From contig JAQOTA010000065.1 of the NCBI GenBank assembly GCA_029532415.1, positions 806,001 through 870,000 of the forward strand: 64,000 bases of DNA, given 5' to 3'. The notes under the pieces are model-generated. The model saw only the letters and a list, made by a program, of their open reading frames with translations, was not told the DNA's origin and ran no database searches. A program made the position numbers and the translations under genes. Below, piece after piece: positions 1-11,093 of the stretch (positions are counted from its first letter, which is position 1; every line of letters starts with the position of its first letter). The stretch is from Marasmius tenuissimus. Taxonomy: Eukaryota; Basidiomycota; Agaricomycetes; Agaricales; Marasmiaceae.

Positions 1-1143
1 TCGATTTATGAAACCGTTCGGGAAAGGTTGGCGAAGGTATGCCTTGACTTGAAAAGGTTGTTTGAGCGGGTTCTATCCTTACACTCGGGAGAGCCAGAGA
101 GTCTGAAACGGTTATATCGGGCGTTATTTGTCCAGGTACGCAGTATTTGCGGTTGGCGAGGGAGCGAGGAGACTGACTTGCGATACAGCTGGCAGCGGAA
201 GAGTCGGCAGTGCAGATGGTGAACTGGGAATCATGGGGACTCTTGCGTGCGTTTGTGGAGAATCCGATAAGAGACACAGCGACGCGTTTGGTGGGAATTC
301 CAGCGCTGTGGAAGGTACTCGAGGAAGAGTGGAAGAGGAATCGACAGTATCCCTCTGACACGGTGGGAGTGTGTTCGTGGATGTCCGACAGGGTAAAGGA
401 AGTTTTCTCCATATTATTCCGGCATCAGCAAGAAAGTTTGCCGCCTATGGGCAGCAACAGCGTGGAGGATGATTGGCGGGAGGTGGGTGAACATATGTCT
501 TCAATTTGCAGCGAGATATAACGATTTTTTCCAGTCCGGTTGCTATTACAGCCTCCCGCAGATACGCCTCCGCCCAAAGTACCCTGGCCTGAAATACGAC
601 AGCAATGTATCTCAGTCGGCGGAGAAGGAACGCTCAGGGAATTGCGGGAAATTCTACTCAACGTACGGACAAAAGCGATTGACAGGCGGAATTATGTGTG
701 CTTGGTGCACTCACAGTGTGTGTTATGGCTTCCATTGCATCCCTAAAAGTGAAGGGAGGAACGATGTCTTTTCAGCGATGGTGACTAGATGGAAAAAGGC
801 ACCGCGTTACCTGGTATACGACTTTGCATGTGCGTTGGGACCGTACTGCATGACAAGGGAACCGGAGTTCTTCAAAGACACTTTGTTCCTCATTGATCAT
901 TTCCATGCGAAGGGACATACGAAGTGCTCACCAGCGTGTTTCCTGAAGAATTACAGCTCAACGAACTCTGCATTGTCAACAATCAACAGCAGCGCAGCGG
1001 AGTGTGGAAATAGTGGTTTAGGAAGAATTCGGAAGTCGGTGAGTTACATGAGGCAGAATCGAGCGATTTTGTATACGAAGGTGTTTCTGTCGGTTTGGAA
1101 TCGTCAACGTATACGGAACCTCCTGGAGAAGAGACGGATGTAG
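1..1143 (+). CDS. KDZ-transposase-associated (CxC5/CxC6-like) protein, 5'-partial
   Basis: The window opens inside this gene. The last exon (frame from about 670 to the stop at 1141-1143) contains GGIMCAWCTHSVCYGFHCIP, then REPEFFKDTLFLIDHFH, GHTKCSPACF, NSSAAECGNSGLGRIRKSV and AILYTKVFLSVWNR. I recognise this series as the C-terminal part of the cysteine-cluster proteins encoded with KDZ (Kyakuja-Dileera-Zisupton) transposases in Agaricomycetes; the C/H residues are probably metal ligands. Upstream coding-like stretches in other frames (1-135, then about 180-520) fit earlier exons, with a plausible donor at about 136 and acceptor near 182. The junctions around 520-670 could not be resolved, so the copy may be spliced or decayed. 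The family's function is unknown; an accessory role in transposition is an inference. Confidence 0.6.
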
Positions 1144-1474
1144 CACTGGTAGGACTTAGTTGCTCATTATGGGACTAGTAGCTGCGGCCCGCTGGTGACT
1201 CCGATTATCGACAAATAGTTCGCGCAAATGTAAAGTTAACATATGGACTAGTGGTTTGGCACTCGTGTGCGATCTGACCTTGTCCTGGGTCGATATAACA
1301 CCAAGCCCTGGTGTTCGAATCTCGTGCAAGTATTTTATAGCTAGGTACGCCGCTTGATTTATTTACTCGATTGTTTTCTCTGCCGAAAATCAAACCGTAA
1401 CGTGGATTTTGAAGCTCAATAAGGATCGACGTAAGAAAAAGAAGCAACATTACGCAAGGTCAGAAGTACCAATA
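1144..1474. other. Intergenic spacer with a tRNA-like B-box
   Basis: No open gene is seen. A TAGTGGTTTGG element at about 1249 and TGTTCGAATCT at about 1312 resemble the A and B boxes of pol III promoters, but the arms do not fold into a regular cloverleaf. At most it is a decayed tRNA-derived element (SINE-like). Confidence 0.3.
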
Positions 1475-3259
1475 CTACGTGAAGTCTAAGTGAGTGGTAC
1501 ATTCTATGCCGCTTTCCATCAGTAGTTGGATGCGCTCATGAATGACCGGAGGATAGGTGTGGTTTGGAGGTGGGTAGGGTGCAACTCCCCAAGGATTAGG
1601 TATTAACGTAGTAACAAGCGTCAAATATCGTAAGGGCGTCGGAATGAATGTGGACCTGGAACACCTCGATTCCGAGAGGGTGAGAAGGGCCTCGACGCAA
1701 CGAACGACATCGGTGTGTGAGTCTTGATCCCATTCGCGTTTCTGGATCTCAACATGAAGTTCTGTCAAGTTGGGAAGGGTGACAGGATGCATGGGGCGAA
1801 GAGTGAGAAGCTGGCACAAGGAGAGGCCATCTTCAGAGCTCGGAGTTACCCGTAGGTGGAGTTGTTGTAGGGTGGGTAGCACGACAAGAAGGGAGTGCCA
1901 TCCATCTCCTACTTCCCAGGCAAGGGCAAGGGGAATGTGGATTCGGAGGATTTGGAGCGGGCATGCAGATCGTTGGAAAAAGGAAACAATAGAGCTGGGG
2001 CCGGATGAAGACCAGGAAAAGCCTAGTTCCAAATCAAGGAGCAGTGGCGCGGTGATATAATCGAGAATGGGAGAACCTGAACTGTCATCCCAAGTGACCG
2101 TGAGTTTTTGGAGGTAGGCAAATGTGACATCTTGTAGGTGTTCACCGGATGTGGCATGAGACGTTAGGATGTTGAGCGAGCGGAGAGACGGAAACTGCTC
2201 CGAGAGTGCGCTCAGTGTAGTTTCCTCAGGCCGGATCCCACAATGCAAAGACCTGAGGCCAGTCTGGGGAATGATTGGGTCACCTGCAAGCCACGAAAGG
2301 TCGTCTAAAGTGAGATGCGCAAGCTGTGGAGCATGGAGGAGCGCGTGTAATTGGCGGTAAGAGTAATGCGTGGGAGGGGGGGAGGGGCGATGAACGTAAG
2401 ATATGGATAGTCGTTGAAGTTCGGGGCAAGGGAGATCGACTTCGAAATTGATATGCATGATCAAATCGTAGTCGACATGGAGATCTTCCGTCTGAGCGAG
2501 GGCTTGGGCCAAGACCCGACGAAGAGGTGGGGAAACGTCTGAAACATGAACTGCCATTTCATCTGAGCGGTCAATGCGTAACGTGAGTGGGGTGTTTCGG
2601 GTGATGTTGAGTATCCATTGAAGCAGTGGCGCATGGGACTCCTGCAGAAACGACAAGTCGATGAATATGGTTGACCAGATTGTAGGAGATTGACAGACAA
2701 GGTTTCGCAAGCGCGAACATGTCTGGGCCAGCGCGCGAGGAGTCAGGATCTCGGGGAAAGATATATCAACGCCATGGCCGGACGGATTGGCGCACCGAAT
2801 AATCTGTAACCAGATTTCGTCGGGGATCTGCCGTATGGAGGATATAAGGGATCGGCGTCGGTCCATGTGGGTGTGAAGAGACGATCGTTCGCATCGAAGA
2901 AGCCTTAGAGTCTTATCGAGAGCAGCAATTGCTTTATCGAGCTGACGGAGATGAGCTGCATCTTGGAGGACAAAGTTTTCGTGTTGAGCGTGCTCCTGGG
3001 ATGATAGATATCGGTTTTGTCGAAACCATTCGATCGGAATAGGTGGACTGAAGCTGGATTGAACATCGGCATTGCAATTCGAGCACAAGCGGATGCGGGA
3101 GGTGGGATTGGTGTCGCTAGGGATGTCTGTTGAAGTGTTAGAGGTAAGCAAAATTGTGGATAGATGTTGCATACCGTGTTCGTTAAGTGCTACTTGACTT
3201 TGGAGGGCACCCATAATGTATGGATTCAAGATTGGGACGTTGGATTTTGCAGAGTCCAT
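1475..3259 (-). CDS. F-box-like domain protein
   Basis: A single-exon frame of 594 aa. After a low-complexity N-terminus comes LCSNCNADVQ, then a short heptad-like region (about 95-135), then the F-box-like core IRQIPDEIWLQIIRCA with a following RALAQTCSRLRNLV and SPTIWSTIFIDL. This order is the usual architecture of the large agaricomycete F-box family. The C-terminal 400 residues are Leu-rich with irregular LRR-like repeats (LRSLHCG, LTHLTLDDL-type spacing). F-box proteins recruit substrates to SCF ubiquitin ligases through Skp1; the substrate cannot be inferred. The start is the first ATG; a second ATG 15 codons on (MGALQ) is also possible. The 5' end almost abuts the minisatellite at 3.3-4.5 kb. 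Confidence 0.85.
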   Translation of the reverse strand: MDSAKSNVPILNPYIMGALQSQVALNEHGMQHLSTILLTSNTSTDIPSDTNPTSRIRLCSNCNADVQSSFSPPIPIEWFRQNRYLSSQEHAQHENFVLQDAAHLRQLDKAIAALDKTLRLLRCERSSLHTHMDRRRSLISSIRQIPDEIWLQIIRCANPSGHGVDISFPEILTPRALAQTCSRLRNLVCQSPTIWSTIFIDLSFLQESHAPLLQWILNITRNTPLTLRIDRSDEMAVHVSDVSPPLRRVLAQALAQTEDLHVDYDLIMHINFEVDLPCPELQRLSISYVHRPSPPPTHYSYRQLHALLHAPQLAHLTLDDLSWLAGDPIIPQTGLRSLHCGIRPEETTLSALSEQFPSLRSLNILTSHATSGEHLQDVTFAYLQKLTVTWDDSSGSPILDYITAPLLLDLELGFSWSSSGPSSIVSFFQRSACPLQILRIHIPLALAWEVGDGWHSLLVVLPTLQQLHLRVTPSSEDGLSLCQLLTLRPMHPVTLPNLTELHVEIQKREWDQDSHTDVVRCVEALLTLSESRCSRSTFIPTPLRYLTLVTTLIPNPWGVAPYPPPNHTYPPVIHERIQLLMESGIECTTHLDFT

Positions 3260-3323
3260 TGAGCCCTACATGTCGGGTACGCTCGCGAGGGCCCCGGGAT
3301 CACACCACGTGAATGTGTTAGGG

Positions 3324-4514
3324 CTCTCTGGAGCCAGTGTCGTTGGTTCTGGGGAGCTAGAGAGTGGCGGTTACGGGTTGCCTGAAGCTGGGGTTGCAGT
3401 TCTGAGGAGCTCGAGTGTGATAGACAGGACATCGAGCTCTCCGGAGCTCAATTAAGAAGGTCGTACACGGGAGTTCTCTGGAGCTATATGGTGGCGGTTC
3501 TCGGGAGCTCGAAAGTGGTAGGGCGGAAATCGGTTCGCCAGAGCTCGATTGCGAAGGTCGTGCATGCGAGTTCCTTAGAGCTGAGGAATGATAAGATGCC
3601 CGGGCTCTGGGGAGCCGAGTGCTTGTGGTTCTGGGGGGCTCGAATGTAATAGGCACAACATCGAGCTCTCCGGGGCTCGACTGAGAAGGCCGTATCAGCG
3701 AGTTCCTTGGAGCTATATCGTTGGGGTTCCCGGGAGCTCGACCAGAACAGTAAGCACATCGAGTTCTGGGGAGCTAGGTTGCGATAGTCAGACCTCGAGT
3801 TCCCCGGAGCTTGATTGAGAAAGCTGGACTCACGAGTTCCCTGGAGCTGGATGGATATAAGTGATGCTCGAGCTCCGGGGAGCTGGGTTCTTGGGGCTCT
3901 GGGGAGCTCCAGCGTTATAGGCACGACATCGAGCTCTCCGGAGCTCGACTGAGAAGGCCGTACCAGCGAGCTCCTTGGAGCTACATCGTTCAGGTTCCCG
4001 GGAGCTCGACTAGAACAGTTAGCACATCGAGTTCTGGGGAGCTAGGTTGCAATAGTCAGACCTCGGGCTCCCCAGAGCTTGATTGAGAAAGCTGGACTCA
4101 CGAGTTCCCTGGAGCTGGATGGATATAAGTGATGCTCGAGCTCCGGGGAGCTGGATTCTTGAGGTTCTGGAGAGCTCCAGCGTTATAGGCACGACATCGA
4201 ACTCCGGAGAGCTCGATTGAAAAGGCCGCACACACGGGTTCCGTGGAGCTGCGTCGTTGCAGTTCTCAGGAGCTCGAATGTGATGGGCAGGACGCTAGTG
4301 AGTTGAGGTTCCGGGGAGCTCGAACACAACAGTTAGCACATCGGGTTCTGAGGAGCTAGTCAGGCCTCGGGTTCGCCGGAGCTTGATTGAGAAGGTCGCA
4401 CTCACGGGTTCCCTGGAGCTGAAGCTACTTGATAGGAATCGAGCTCTGGGGAGCTTATATAGATCACATAACTTTTATGCGGTCTCAGGTCGTTATATCG
4501 GGCTCTGGGGAGCT
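3324..4514. repeat. Minisatellite with near-palindromic core and 268-bp higher-order period
   Basis: About 1.2 kb filled with a 14-15 bp core of the form GAG(C/T)TC(C/T)NNGGAGCT, an imperfect palindrome around GAGCTC/GAGCTC, recurring every 25-40 bp with variable linkers. The linkers define a higher-order unit: the landmark AGGCACRACATCGA occurs at 3651, 3919 and 4187, exactly 268 bp apart, followed each time by the same order of subunits (the '...AAAGCTGGACTCACGAG...' linker and the 'TGGATATAAGTGATGCTCGAG' linker repeat with the same period). 268 is not a multiple of 3, so the ORFs crossing it change frame between units and it is not coding. It lies just upstream of the F-box gene on its left. 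Confidence 0.9.
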
Positions 4515-6760
4515 AGTAGTCGATATGATGGTGCAGTGAGGAATGGGGACATGGTTGTTACCATGAGAGACAACCCACGTGACGGGGGAACACCATTGAT
4601 TTACGTCCCGGCTCACTATTCAAAATGGTACAGGCACTGTACGTTGTAACGTGTTTGTCTGTGACGCCTATCCGCTGAGCAAGAAACCACCATCATGGCC
4701 CCTCACTGCACAGCCAACACGTTCCATTCTTCACGAAATACTCTGTCGATGTACATACTCCGAGTTTCACTTTGGAAGGCCCGCAGGCCCACGACGGCAC
4801 GATTGGACGGGCAGCTCCTAATATCGGAACGCTACGATTTGACCCCACTGCTGGAACAGCAGGGATGCTTATCACCTAGACCAAAAAAGTCAGTGGATGT
4901 CCTCTTGATCAAGATCCTGAACACTATGGACCAGGATTGCACTATGTAACCCGTCGCCGCCGAAAGCGTTGGTGTTGACCAACTTTCCGCGAGCCTCCGC
5001 CGGCCCCCTTTCCAGCTTTGGACCCGAATTAGCATGTTCTGTCGTTCTTTGAATGAAAGACTCCGCTCTACAAACAGCAGTTGACTAGTGACTGGAAGGC
5101 CGGATCTCGTCGATTCAAATAGTAGCCAAAAGTAGGGAATTCGACCAAGAGTCACCTTTAAAGCTCCCGATAAAACAGAAGTCACAAATCACGGCCAATG
5201 TCCTCCGTTCCCAGGTCGCGTTCTAATTTCACGGGAACCCTGATGGGAGAAGTATACGCTTCCTGTGAGTCTGGCTTTTTCCCAAGCCGTTTCATCAAAC
5301 ACCCCTGCCTCACTCGTACCCCAACCAATGATATCAGAGCGTTGTTGACGTGTATGGCAGGTCGTAGGCTGTTCAGGAGATGGATTCGAATTCCGGATGC
5401 GATCACACCTACAAGATGGTTATAAGCAGAGAAGTATGGTCCATTCATCTCAGCTTCCGGCACGAAACCCTGGCAATTCCACCATTAGACGGGAGTAATG
5501 ACTGAGTGCGTCCTGTTCAACAACGAGTCTGACAACTTATAAGACCCTATCGCAACCAGATGTATCCCATGATGTTGACCAGGGTTCAGGACCCGCAGCC
5601 CTAGTGATTTCATTGAAGTAAAGCTGTTGGTTAATGCGGACCGCCTCGAGGAACGAGAAGGACAGGATGCCCATCTGTTGTTCATAACACTCAATCTGAT
5701 TCAGCAACATATCCTGGATGACAGAATGTTGGACATCGTGGCTGATGCTCGGGTGGCAGCAAGTATGCACGCTGGCAGACTTCGGAAGTAGGCCATCGTG
5801 TGCTTCCTCTCCCATAACTGCACGGTCATGACGGCTCTGCGCTCGTTCCGATCTGGCTGTATCACTTATGAGATCTCCATCGTCTCAACCTTGGCCACTC
5901 CCTAGTTACAGTACTAAGGATAGTAGGACTAAGGAGATGATAGGGTCGCTGGCTCTCGTTTCGGGTTCTCAGGGTTTCGACTGCCGCTCTGGGGGAAACT
6001 CCCCTCACTCGGATATCATTGAGAGGGTCAATGCGGGTATATTGGAATATCGCGGTTCCGTGGGACTAAGGCTTGCTAGGATTTAGCCGATCGCAGAGGA
6101 TTCTCCGTCAGACTTCGTCGGGGGGAGGAAATCCGGCCTCCTTTCGTTACCAACAAGAAATGGTGCAAGGCAGCCGAAGTGGTTCTGTCCAATGCCACCC
6201 GGAGGCGATACATATACTTACTCACAGCACGTAAGTTTCCGTAACTTCGATGCAGCAGTGAGCAGCTTGTGGCGGATGAGGATGGAACGTACTGGCACTT
6301 CTATGCGACATTGTAAACTCAACTTGAAGTCTGTTGGCGTGCGTTCTGAATCTTCCGCAGCGATAAGAATTCGAATACACTTGCCGTCAGTGACCCGTCC
6401 ACAGGGACGTGCTTATGATGAATCAACCTGAATCTTTAATCAATCCTTCCCCGACAACCAGGCACGCCGCACTACACATGGTAATTCAGCCTCACGCGGT
6501 ACTGATTTAGATCATGATACTTGGTTTTCGAGGCTGACTTACAAGATGAATGTGGGGAGACTCCCCTCGAGCGCAAACAGAGAGTCTTAGGGAGAGAAAG
6601 AGAACGTGAATTACGTGCGTGCTTCAAAAGGAATTCATTGTTCGGGCTCGAAGTCAAAGTCCATTGTTTTGAACACATGGTTGGCTTTGCCCGATCAACG
6701 AAATTGATGTACAAATAAAAGCCTGCCGAATTGCCGATGGGCAAAAGGGGCAAAAGTTCA
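4515..6760. other. Gene-poor stretch, no supportable gene
   Basis: Only short unrelated ORFs (under 120 aa) on both strands, none with a recognisable motif and none that join across plausible GT-AG introns into a convincing protein. It may hold decayed sequence; nothing specific can be named. Confidence 0.5.
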
Positions 6761-6982
6761 AGCCTTATAAAGTGTTCAGGCACCGTTCAACTTTCCCCCA
6801 ACTTTCTCTCTTCCTTCTGCTCTGATTATTGCTACTTCGGTCGCCCAGTGCGTCTACCAGGGATTCTTTCTCTCTTTTCGACACTGGTGTCCTTCTCTCT
6901 CTCGCCTGGATCATTCTCAGCGTCTGCTCTTCAGCATAACCGTTCTTTCAATTGACCCTATTTTCACGAATCTAACTCAACA
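6761..6982 (+). promoter_or_regulatory. Core promoter and CT-rich leader of the NGQ-repeat protein gene
   Basis: TATAAAG at about 6766 is followed by a strongly pyrimidine-rich tract (about 6787-6960) and CAACAATG at the start codon. A TATA box plus a CT-rich leader is typical of highly expressed fungal genes. Confidence 0.5.
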
Positions 6983-9522
6983 ATGTTTTCCAAGCCTATT
7001 TTCACTTTTCTTCTTGCTCTCTCCTTCTCCGCCTTCACTGCCCAGGCTGCCCCATTCAAGGGCAATGGCAGAGACAACGCAGGCAATTCCGGCCAGAACC
7101 TAGATGCTATTTGTGATGTAAGCCTCCAATCTTTTCTGTTGAATTATTAGGCCGTGAGGGAATTGATTTCGATGATCTTCACAGGCGGCTCAGGTCATTA
7201 CCAAAACCGTCACCGTGACCGCAGCCGCTGCTACACCGACTGGTGAGTTGCCCAAGATCCCACGATATTGATTGAAGTTGCTTATGATCTTCGCAGGCGG
7301 AAACCAGGGAGGAAACGGCGGCAACAACAATAACAATGGTGGTGGTAACGCCGGCAATGGTGAGCATCTACGCGGATTTGTCGGTTATGATCCATTGACA
7401 TGCTCCGTTTGAAGGCAATAACGGCCAGAACAATAACGGCAACAATGGCGGGAGCGGCCAGAACAACAATGGTGGCAACAACGGTGGGAATGGTGAGTGT
7501 TGACCCCCTGTCTGAGAACGATTTGGACTCACTGTCCGGATTGTAGCCAACAACGGCCAGAGCAACGGCAATCAGAACAACGCTGGCAACGGCGGAGCTG
7601 CTGGCAACGATGGCGGCAACAATGGGGGCAACAACGGTCAGAACGACGGAGGCAACAATGGTCAGAACAATGACCAGAACGGCGGCCAGAATAATGGCAA
7701 CAACGGCCAGAACAACGGCGGCAACAACGGTCAGAACAACGGGAACAACAACGGTGGGAATGACCAGAACAATGGCCAGAACAATGGCGGGAACAATGGC
7801 GGTAACGGCCAGGACACCGGGAACAACGGCCAGAACAACGGCAACAATGGCCAGAACAATGGCCAGAACAACGGTAACAACGGCCAGAACAACGGCAATA
7901 ACGGTCAGAACAACGGCGGCAACAACGGCCAGAACAACGGTGGCAACAATGCTGACGGTGACCCACAGACGTCTCAGAGTGAGTCTGCAACCATCCTGCT
8001 GCGCGTTGTTCCCCAAAGTCTGACTTTTCTTCTTGAGCTCTTGACCCACGAGTCATTGCTCCCAACTTTGCCAAAGATGGCCAGGAACAGCCTACTGCAG
8101 GTCAAGTTGCATCGCTTACTTCCACCAACAACTTCATCAACTTTTGCCTTACCCGGCCTGACCTTCCTATCACCAGTAAGTTCAAAACCATTCTCCTTCA
8201 CGTGTACCGTCGTCCTTAATCGTCCCTAGACGGTCAACAGATCGAGAGCGGCTCATGCAACCCCGCACCCATCGGTCTCATTCCCTCAACCGACAACATG
8301 CCCTCCGCCAAGTTCATTTTCCCTGCCAACATGGGCAACATTCCTGATGCCAACTCCCCTTTCACCATCCGCCTTGCCATCCGGAATATGGTTACTGGAG
8401 CTTTTACCAACGCGAAAGAGACCTACTTCGGCGCTCCTCAGCAGTTGCAAGATGGAAAGATTATCGGTCACTCACATATCACTATCGACAAGTTGGACTC
8501 TATCACTCAGGCGACTGTCACTGACCCCAAGGCGTTCGCTTTCTTCAAGGTGTGTGGTTTTCGTGTTTGAGACGCTGGACATGTAATAACGAATTATATA
8601 TCTTTTAGGGTCTCAACGCCCCTGCTCAGAATGGTGAACTGAGCGCCGTTGTCGACAAGGGTCTGCCTGAAGGTGCTTACAGAATGTGCACAATTAACGC
8701 TGCTGCCAACCACCAGCCGGTTATTGTCCCTGTTGCTCAGCACGGCTCACTCGACGACTGTTCATACGTGAGTAATCCCCCTGTCTTGTCTGGACAAGGA
8801 TTCGTTCTCAATGTCTGCTTGCCATACAGTTCACTATTGGCGCTAACGCAAACAACGGCAATGGGCAAAACGGAAACGGACAGAACAACGGAAATGGACA
8901 GAACAATGGCAACGGACAGAATCTTGCTTCAAGTTCGCTACCTGCCAGCGAGAGCTCTTCCACTGTCAGCGCCTCCGCCACTGAGTCTGCGTCCGTGACC
9001 GCCAGCGCCTCCGTTACCGATTCCGCATCTGTGTCTGCCACTGCTTCTGCGACCGAATCTGCATCTGCCTCGGGCTCGGCTGTCGAGGGCTCTGCCACTG
9101 AATCTGCATCTGCGTCTGCCTCGTCCTCTGCTGCTGATCCCCCCGAGACTGGAAAGACTGGTGGCAAGGGCGGCAAGGGCAGTGAGTCTGCCACTGAGAC
9201 GGCATCCGCATCGAGCGAGTCGCAAGCAGAGGCAACTGCTTCCACTTCTACCACCCAATCCACCGAGACTGGCCCGAACGCTGGAAACGGCAACGGACAA
9301 GCTGAGGAAACTTCTGTTTCCGACGCGACCGCGACCGCCACCGCCAGCAGCGAGGCTCCCGCTCAAACCTCTGCCGCAGCTGAAGAAACCGGCAAGGGCA
9401 AAGGAAAGGGCAAGAAAGGCGAGACTGTCGAGTCGGCTCAGGAATCTGAGCAGAAACAAGAGGAGGGTAATGCTGAAGGACGGAAAGGAGAGGAAGCCCA
9501 GAAGGACGGCAGCGGGAACTAA
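6983..9522 (+). CDS. Secreted protein with Asn/Gly/Gln repeats and conserved agaricomycete domain
   Basis: Nine exons: 6983-7117, 7185-7242, 7297-7359, 7415-7492, 7547-7978, 8038-8175, 8230-8549, 8609-8767, 8830-9522; total 2076 nt, 691 aa. The N-terminus is a signal peptide (MFSKPIFTFLLALSFSAFTA). Exons 3-5 encode a long NNGQNNG/NNGGN low-complexity repeat. The middle is a domain I recognise from many uncharacterised agaricomycete secreted proteins: DPQTSQTLDPRVIAPNFAKD, VASLTSTNNFINFC, SGSCNPAPIG, PFTIRLAIRN, IIGHSHITIDKLDS, AANHQPVIVPVAQHGSLDD. A Ser/Thr/Ala/Glu-rich tail follows, ending in a Lys/Glu-rich stretch. Exons 2-5 are bounded by phase-1 introns, so the repeat exons can be duplicated or lost without frameshift. 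Likely a cell-wall or extracellular protein; the biochemical role is unknown. Confidence 0.85.
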
Positions 9523-9965
9523 ACCGTCCTTGAGAGATGATAGTTTTTCCTGGTGATACTATCTTTCTCTTGCTCAACCTCTTCTCGTCTATCCATTTAT
9601 GTCACGACTTGCTCTCGTTTACGCTCTCTGAATCCTCGACTCGATCTGATGACCATTGTTGTACATATTCGCGATTCGGTCTGCTTGCTGAGCTTTCTTT
9701 TAATGCATAAGTTATCCATGCTACATTCACTTTGCTTCTATCTTTGCATTTGCTATGGTCTCCCTTTGTAGCAGTCACTTACCTTCGACAATTATAATCA
9801 GGGCTTTAGAGAAATCGAAATCACCATGTCAGAGCGAGAAATGAATGCGGGTGAGTATAAATACAAATGCGATATTCCTAAATGTACAAGTGGATACCGG
9901 ACTACCGATATCATGAGTATGTCCTTTCCAGGTCCCTAGCGACATATCCTCCTCGAGAGGACAAC
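9523..9965. other. 3' intergenic region between convergent genes
   Basis: Terminator region shared by the NGQ-repeat gene and the coiled-coil gene on the other strand. T-rich tract at about 9545-9760; nothing else is seen. Confidence 0.4.
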
Positions 9966-10920
9966 TCAAGAATCAGTTGCGATCTCCTTCCTGAGCGCCT
10001 CGAACCGTTTCGCTTCCTCCTCGGCCTTGTCCATCCTGGACCGTAGCTTGTCCTCCCTCGCCTGAACACGCTGTTCCACACCGAGCACAAGCATTCGGAC
10101 TTGATCGATATGCGCGGCAAGAGCTTTTCGGTCTTGATCGTTACTAGCAGCAGATGACTTGTCCGCTCCTCCCATTGCTGCGGGCGAAGTCATGGAACGT
10201 GTTGAGGATGCTGAAAGAGGGCTGGCGAGGGTGTTACTGCGTTGATGCAGGATGCTGCCTGAACGTCCGACCGCTGCAGGTGACGGTGTTACGTCCAATG
10301 TTGACTGAAAAGGTAGTGTTGGTCAGAAGGAAATACCCAACAGCGCGCCTGAAAGCAAACGAACCTGCCAGTTTTCTCCAGCTAGCCTTGTTAGTTCTCG
10401 TTCGAGCATCTTCTCGCGTGTCTTGCCTCTGAATAAAAGGTATTAAGCAGATGGGTTGATCCTGCGAACGTTGTAATGTACCTTTCGATCTCAGCCATAC
10501 ACCGTTCATTCTCTCTCTGTGTTCCTTGTAGCAGTAAATCGAGGTTCTTGTACTCCTTCTCGAGCTCTTGCACCGCATCCAGCGGTGGCCTCTGAGATAG
10601 TTGGTCCTGAAGAAGTTGGATCTGTGTTTGTAGCTATCAAAGGAATTGAGGCTATCGTGTTTGCAGCTAGATTTGGTCAATCATACCCTATCGCATTCCC
10701 TGTCCTTCTCGAGAAGTTGGCGACGGAGGACATCCTCGTTGGACTCGTCTCCCTCCCTCAGCACTCCGAGATCGTCTGCCCCAAGCGCTAGCGATGGCCG
10801 AGCAATATGTCGCAGACTCTGGGCTTTCCTGTTCATCGTGTCGATGGTGTGGTGGATGTCAAAGGCAAGTTGGTTGGATACGACCACGTGGTTTTCCAAT
10901 GCGGACGCGACGAAGAAATT
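9966..10920 (-). CDS. Conserved coiled-coil protein, 5' end unresolved
   Basis: Minus-strand exons 10920-10687, 10633-10482, 10428-10365 and 10304-9966, all joined by good GT-AG introns in frame (789 nt resolved). The protein reads NFFVASALENHVVVSNQLAF, then RKAQSLRHIARPSLALGADD, LREGDESNEDVLRRQLLEKD, then coiled coil (LQTQIQLLQDQLSQRPP, VQELEKEYKNLDLLLQGTQR, RENERCMAEIER), a Ser/Pro-rich linker, and a final coiled coil around VEQRVQAREDKLRSRM. A stop lies directly upstream of the first exon and is removed only if an intron ends at AAATAG (10921), so a short first exon must lie upstream; the ATG at about 10990 is out of frame with it. I do not recognise the family; the heptads suggest a structural or scaffold role. 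Confidence 0.7.
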
Positions 10921-11093
10921 CTATTTGCCTCGGTCGGTCCACGCGTGTCGAGAATACATTTTTTCTCGTTATCCACTGCCATCACCCGTACATAGGACCG
11001 GTTGCCACTGTCACTGGGGTATTTTCCACGGTTTGTTTTTCTGTGTTCGAATATCTCTCCGGCTTTTCGCGTTCTGACGCGGAGAAAACGAAG
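10921..11093. promoter_or_regulatory. Short bidirectional promoter region
   Basis: About 170 bp separates the divergent coiled-coil gene (minus) and the conserved gene starting at 11094 (plus). It must hold both 5' regions and probably the missing first exon of the minus gene. Confidence 0.45.

Noticed and set aside
1249..1323. Possible tRNA gene (A-box and B-box like words)
   Set aside because: The T arm and acceptor stem do not pair and the box spacing is too long; kept only as a remark on a tRNA-derived remnant.
3484..3924. 146-aa minus-strand ORF with internal similarity
   Set aside because: Runs through the minisatellite; the 268-bp period is not a multiple of three and the frame does not persist.
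3324..4514. CRISPR-like array of spaced repeats
   Set aside because: The host is a eukaryote, cores are degenerate and linkers themselves repeat with a 268-bp period.
7282..8049. 255-aa minus-strand ORF of Val/Ala/Leu repeats (VVLAVVAAVVL type)
   Set aside because: It is the antisense shadow of the NNGQNNG repeat exons; the plus strand has signal peptide, introns and a conserved domain.
7529..8074. 181-aa minus-strand Cys/Arg/Ser-rich ORF
   Set aside because: Another frame of the same repeat; composition follows from the GGC/AAC repeat only.
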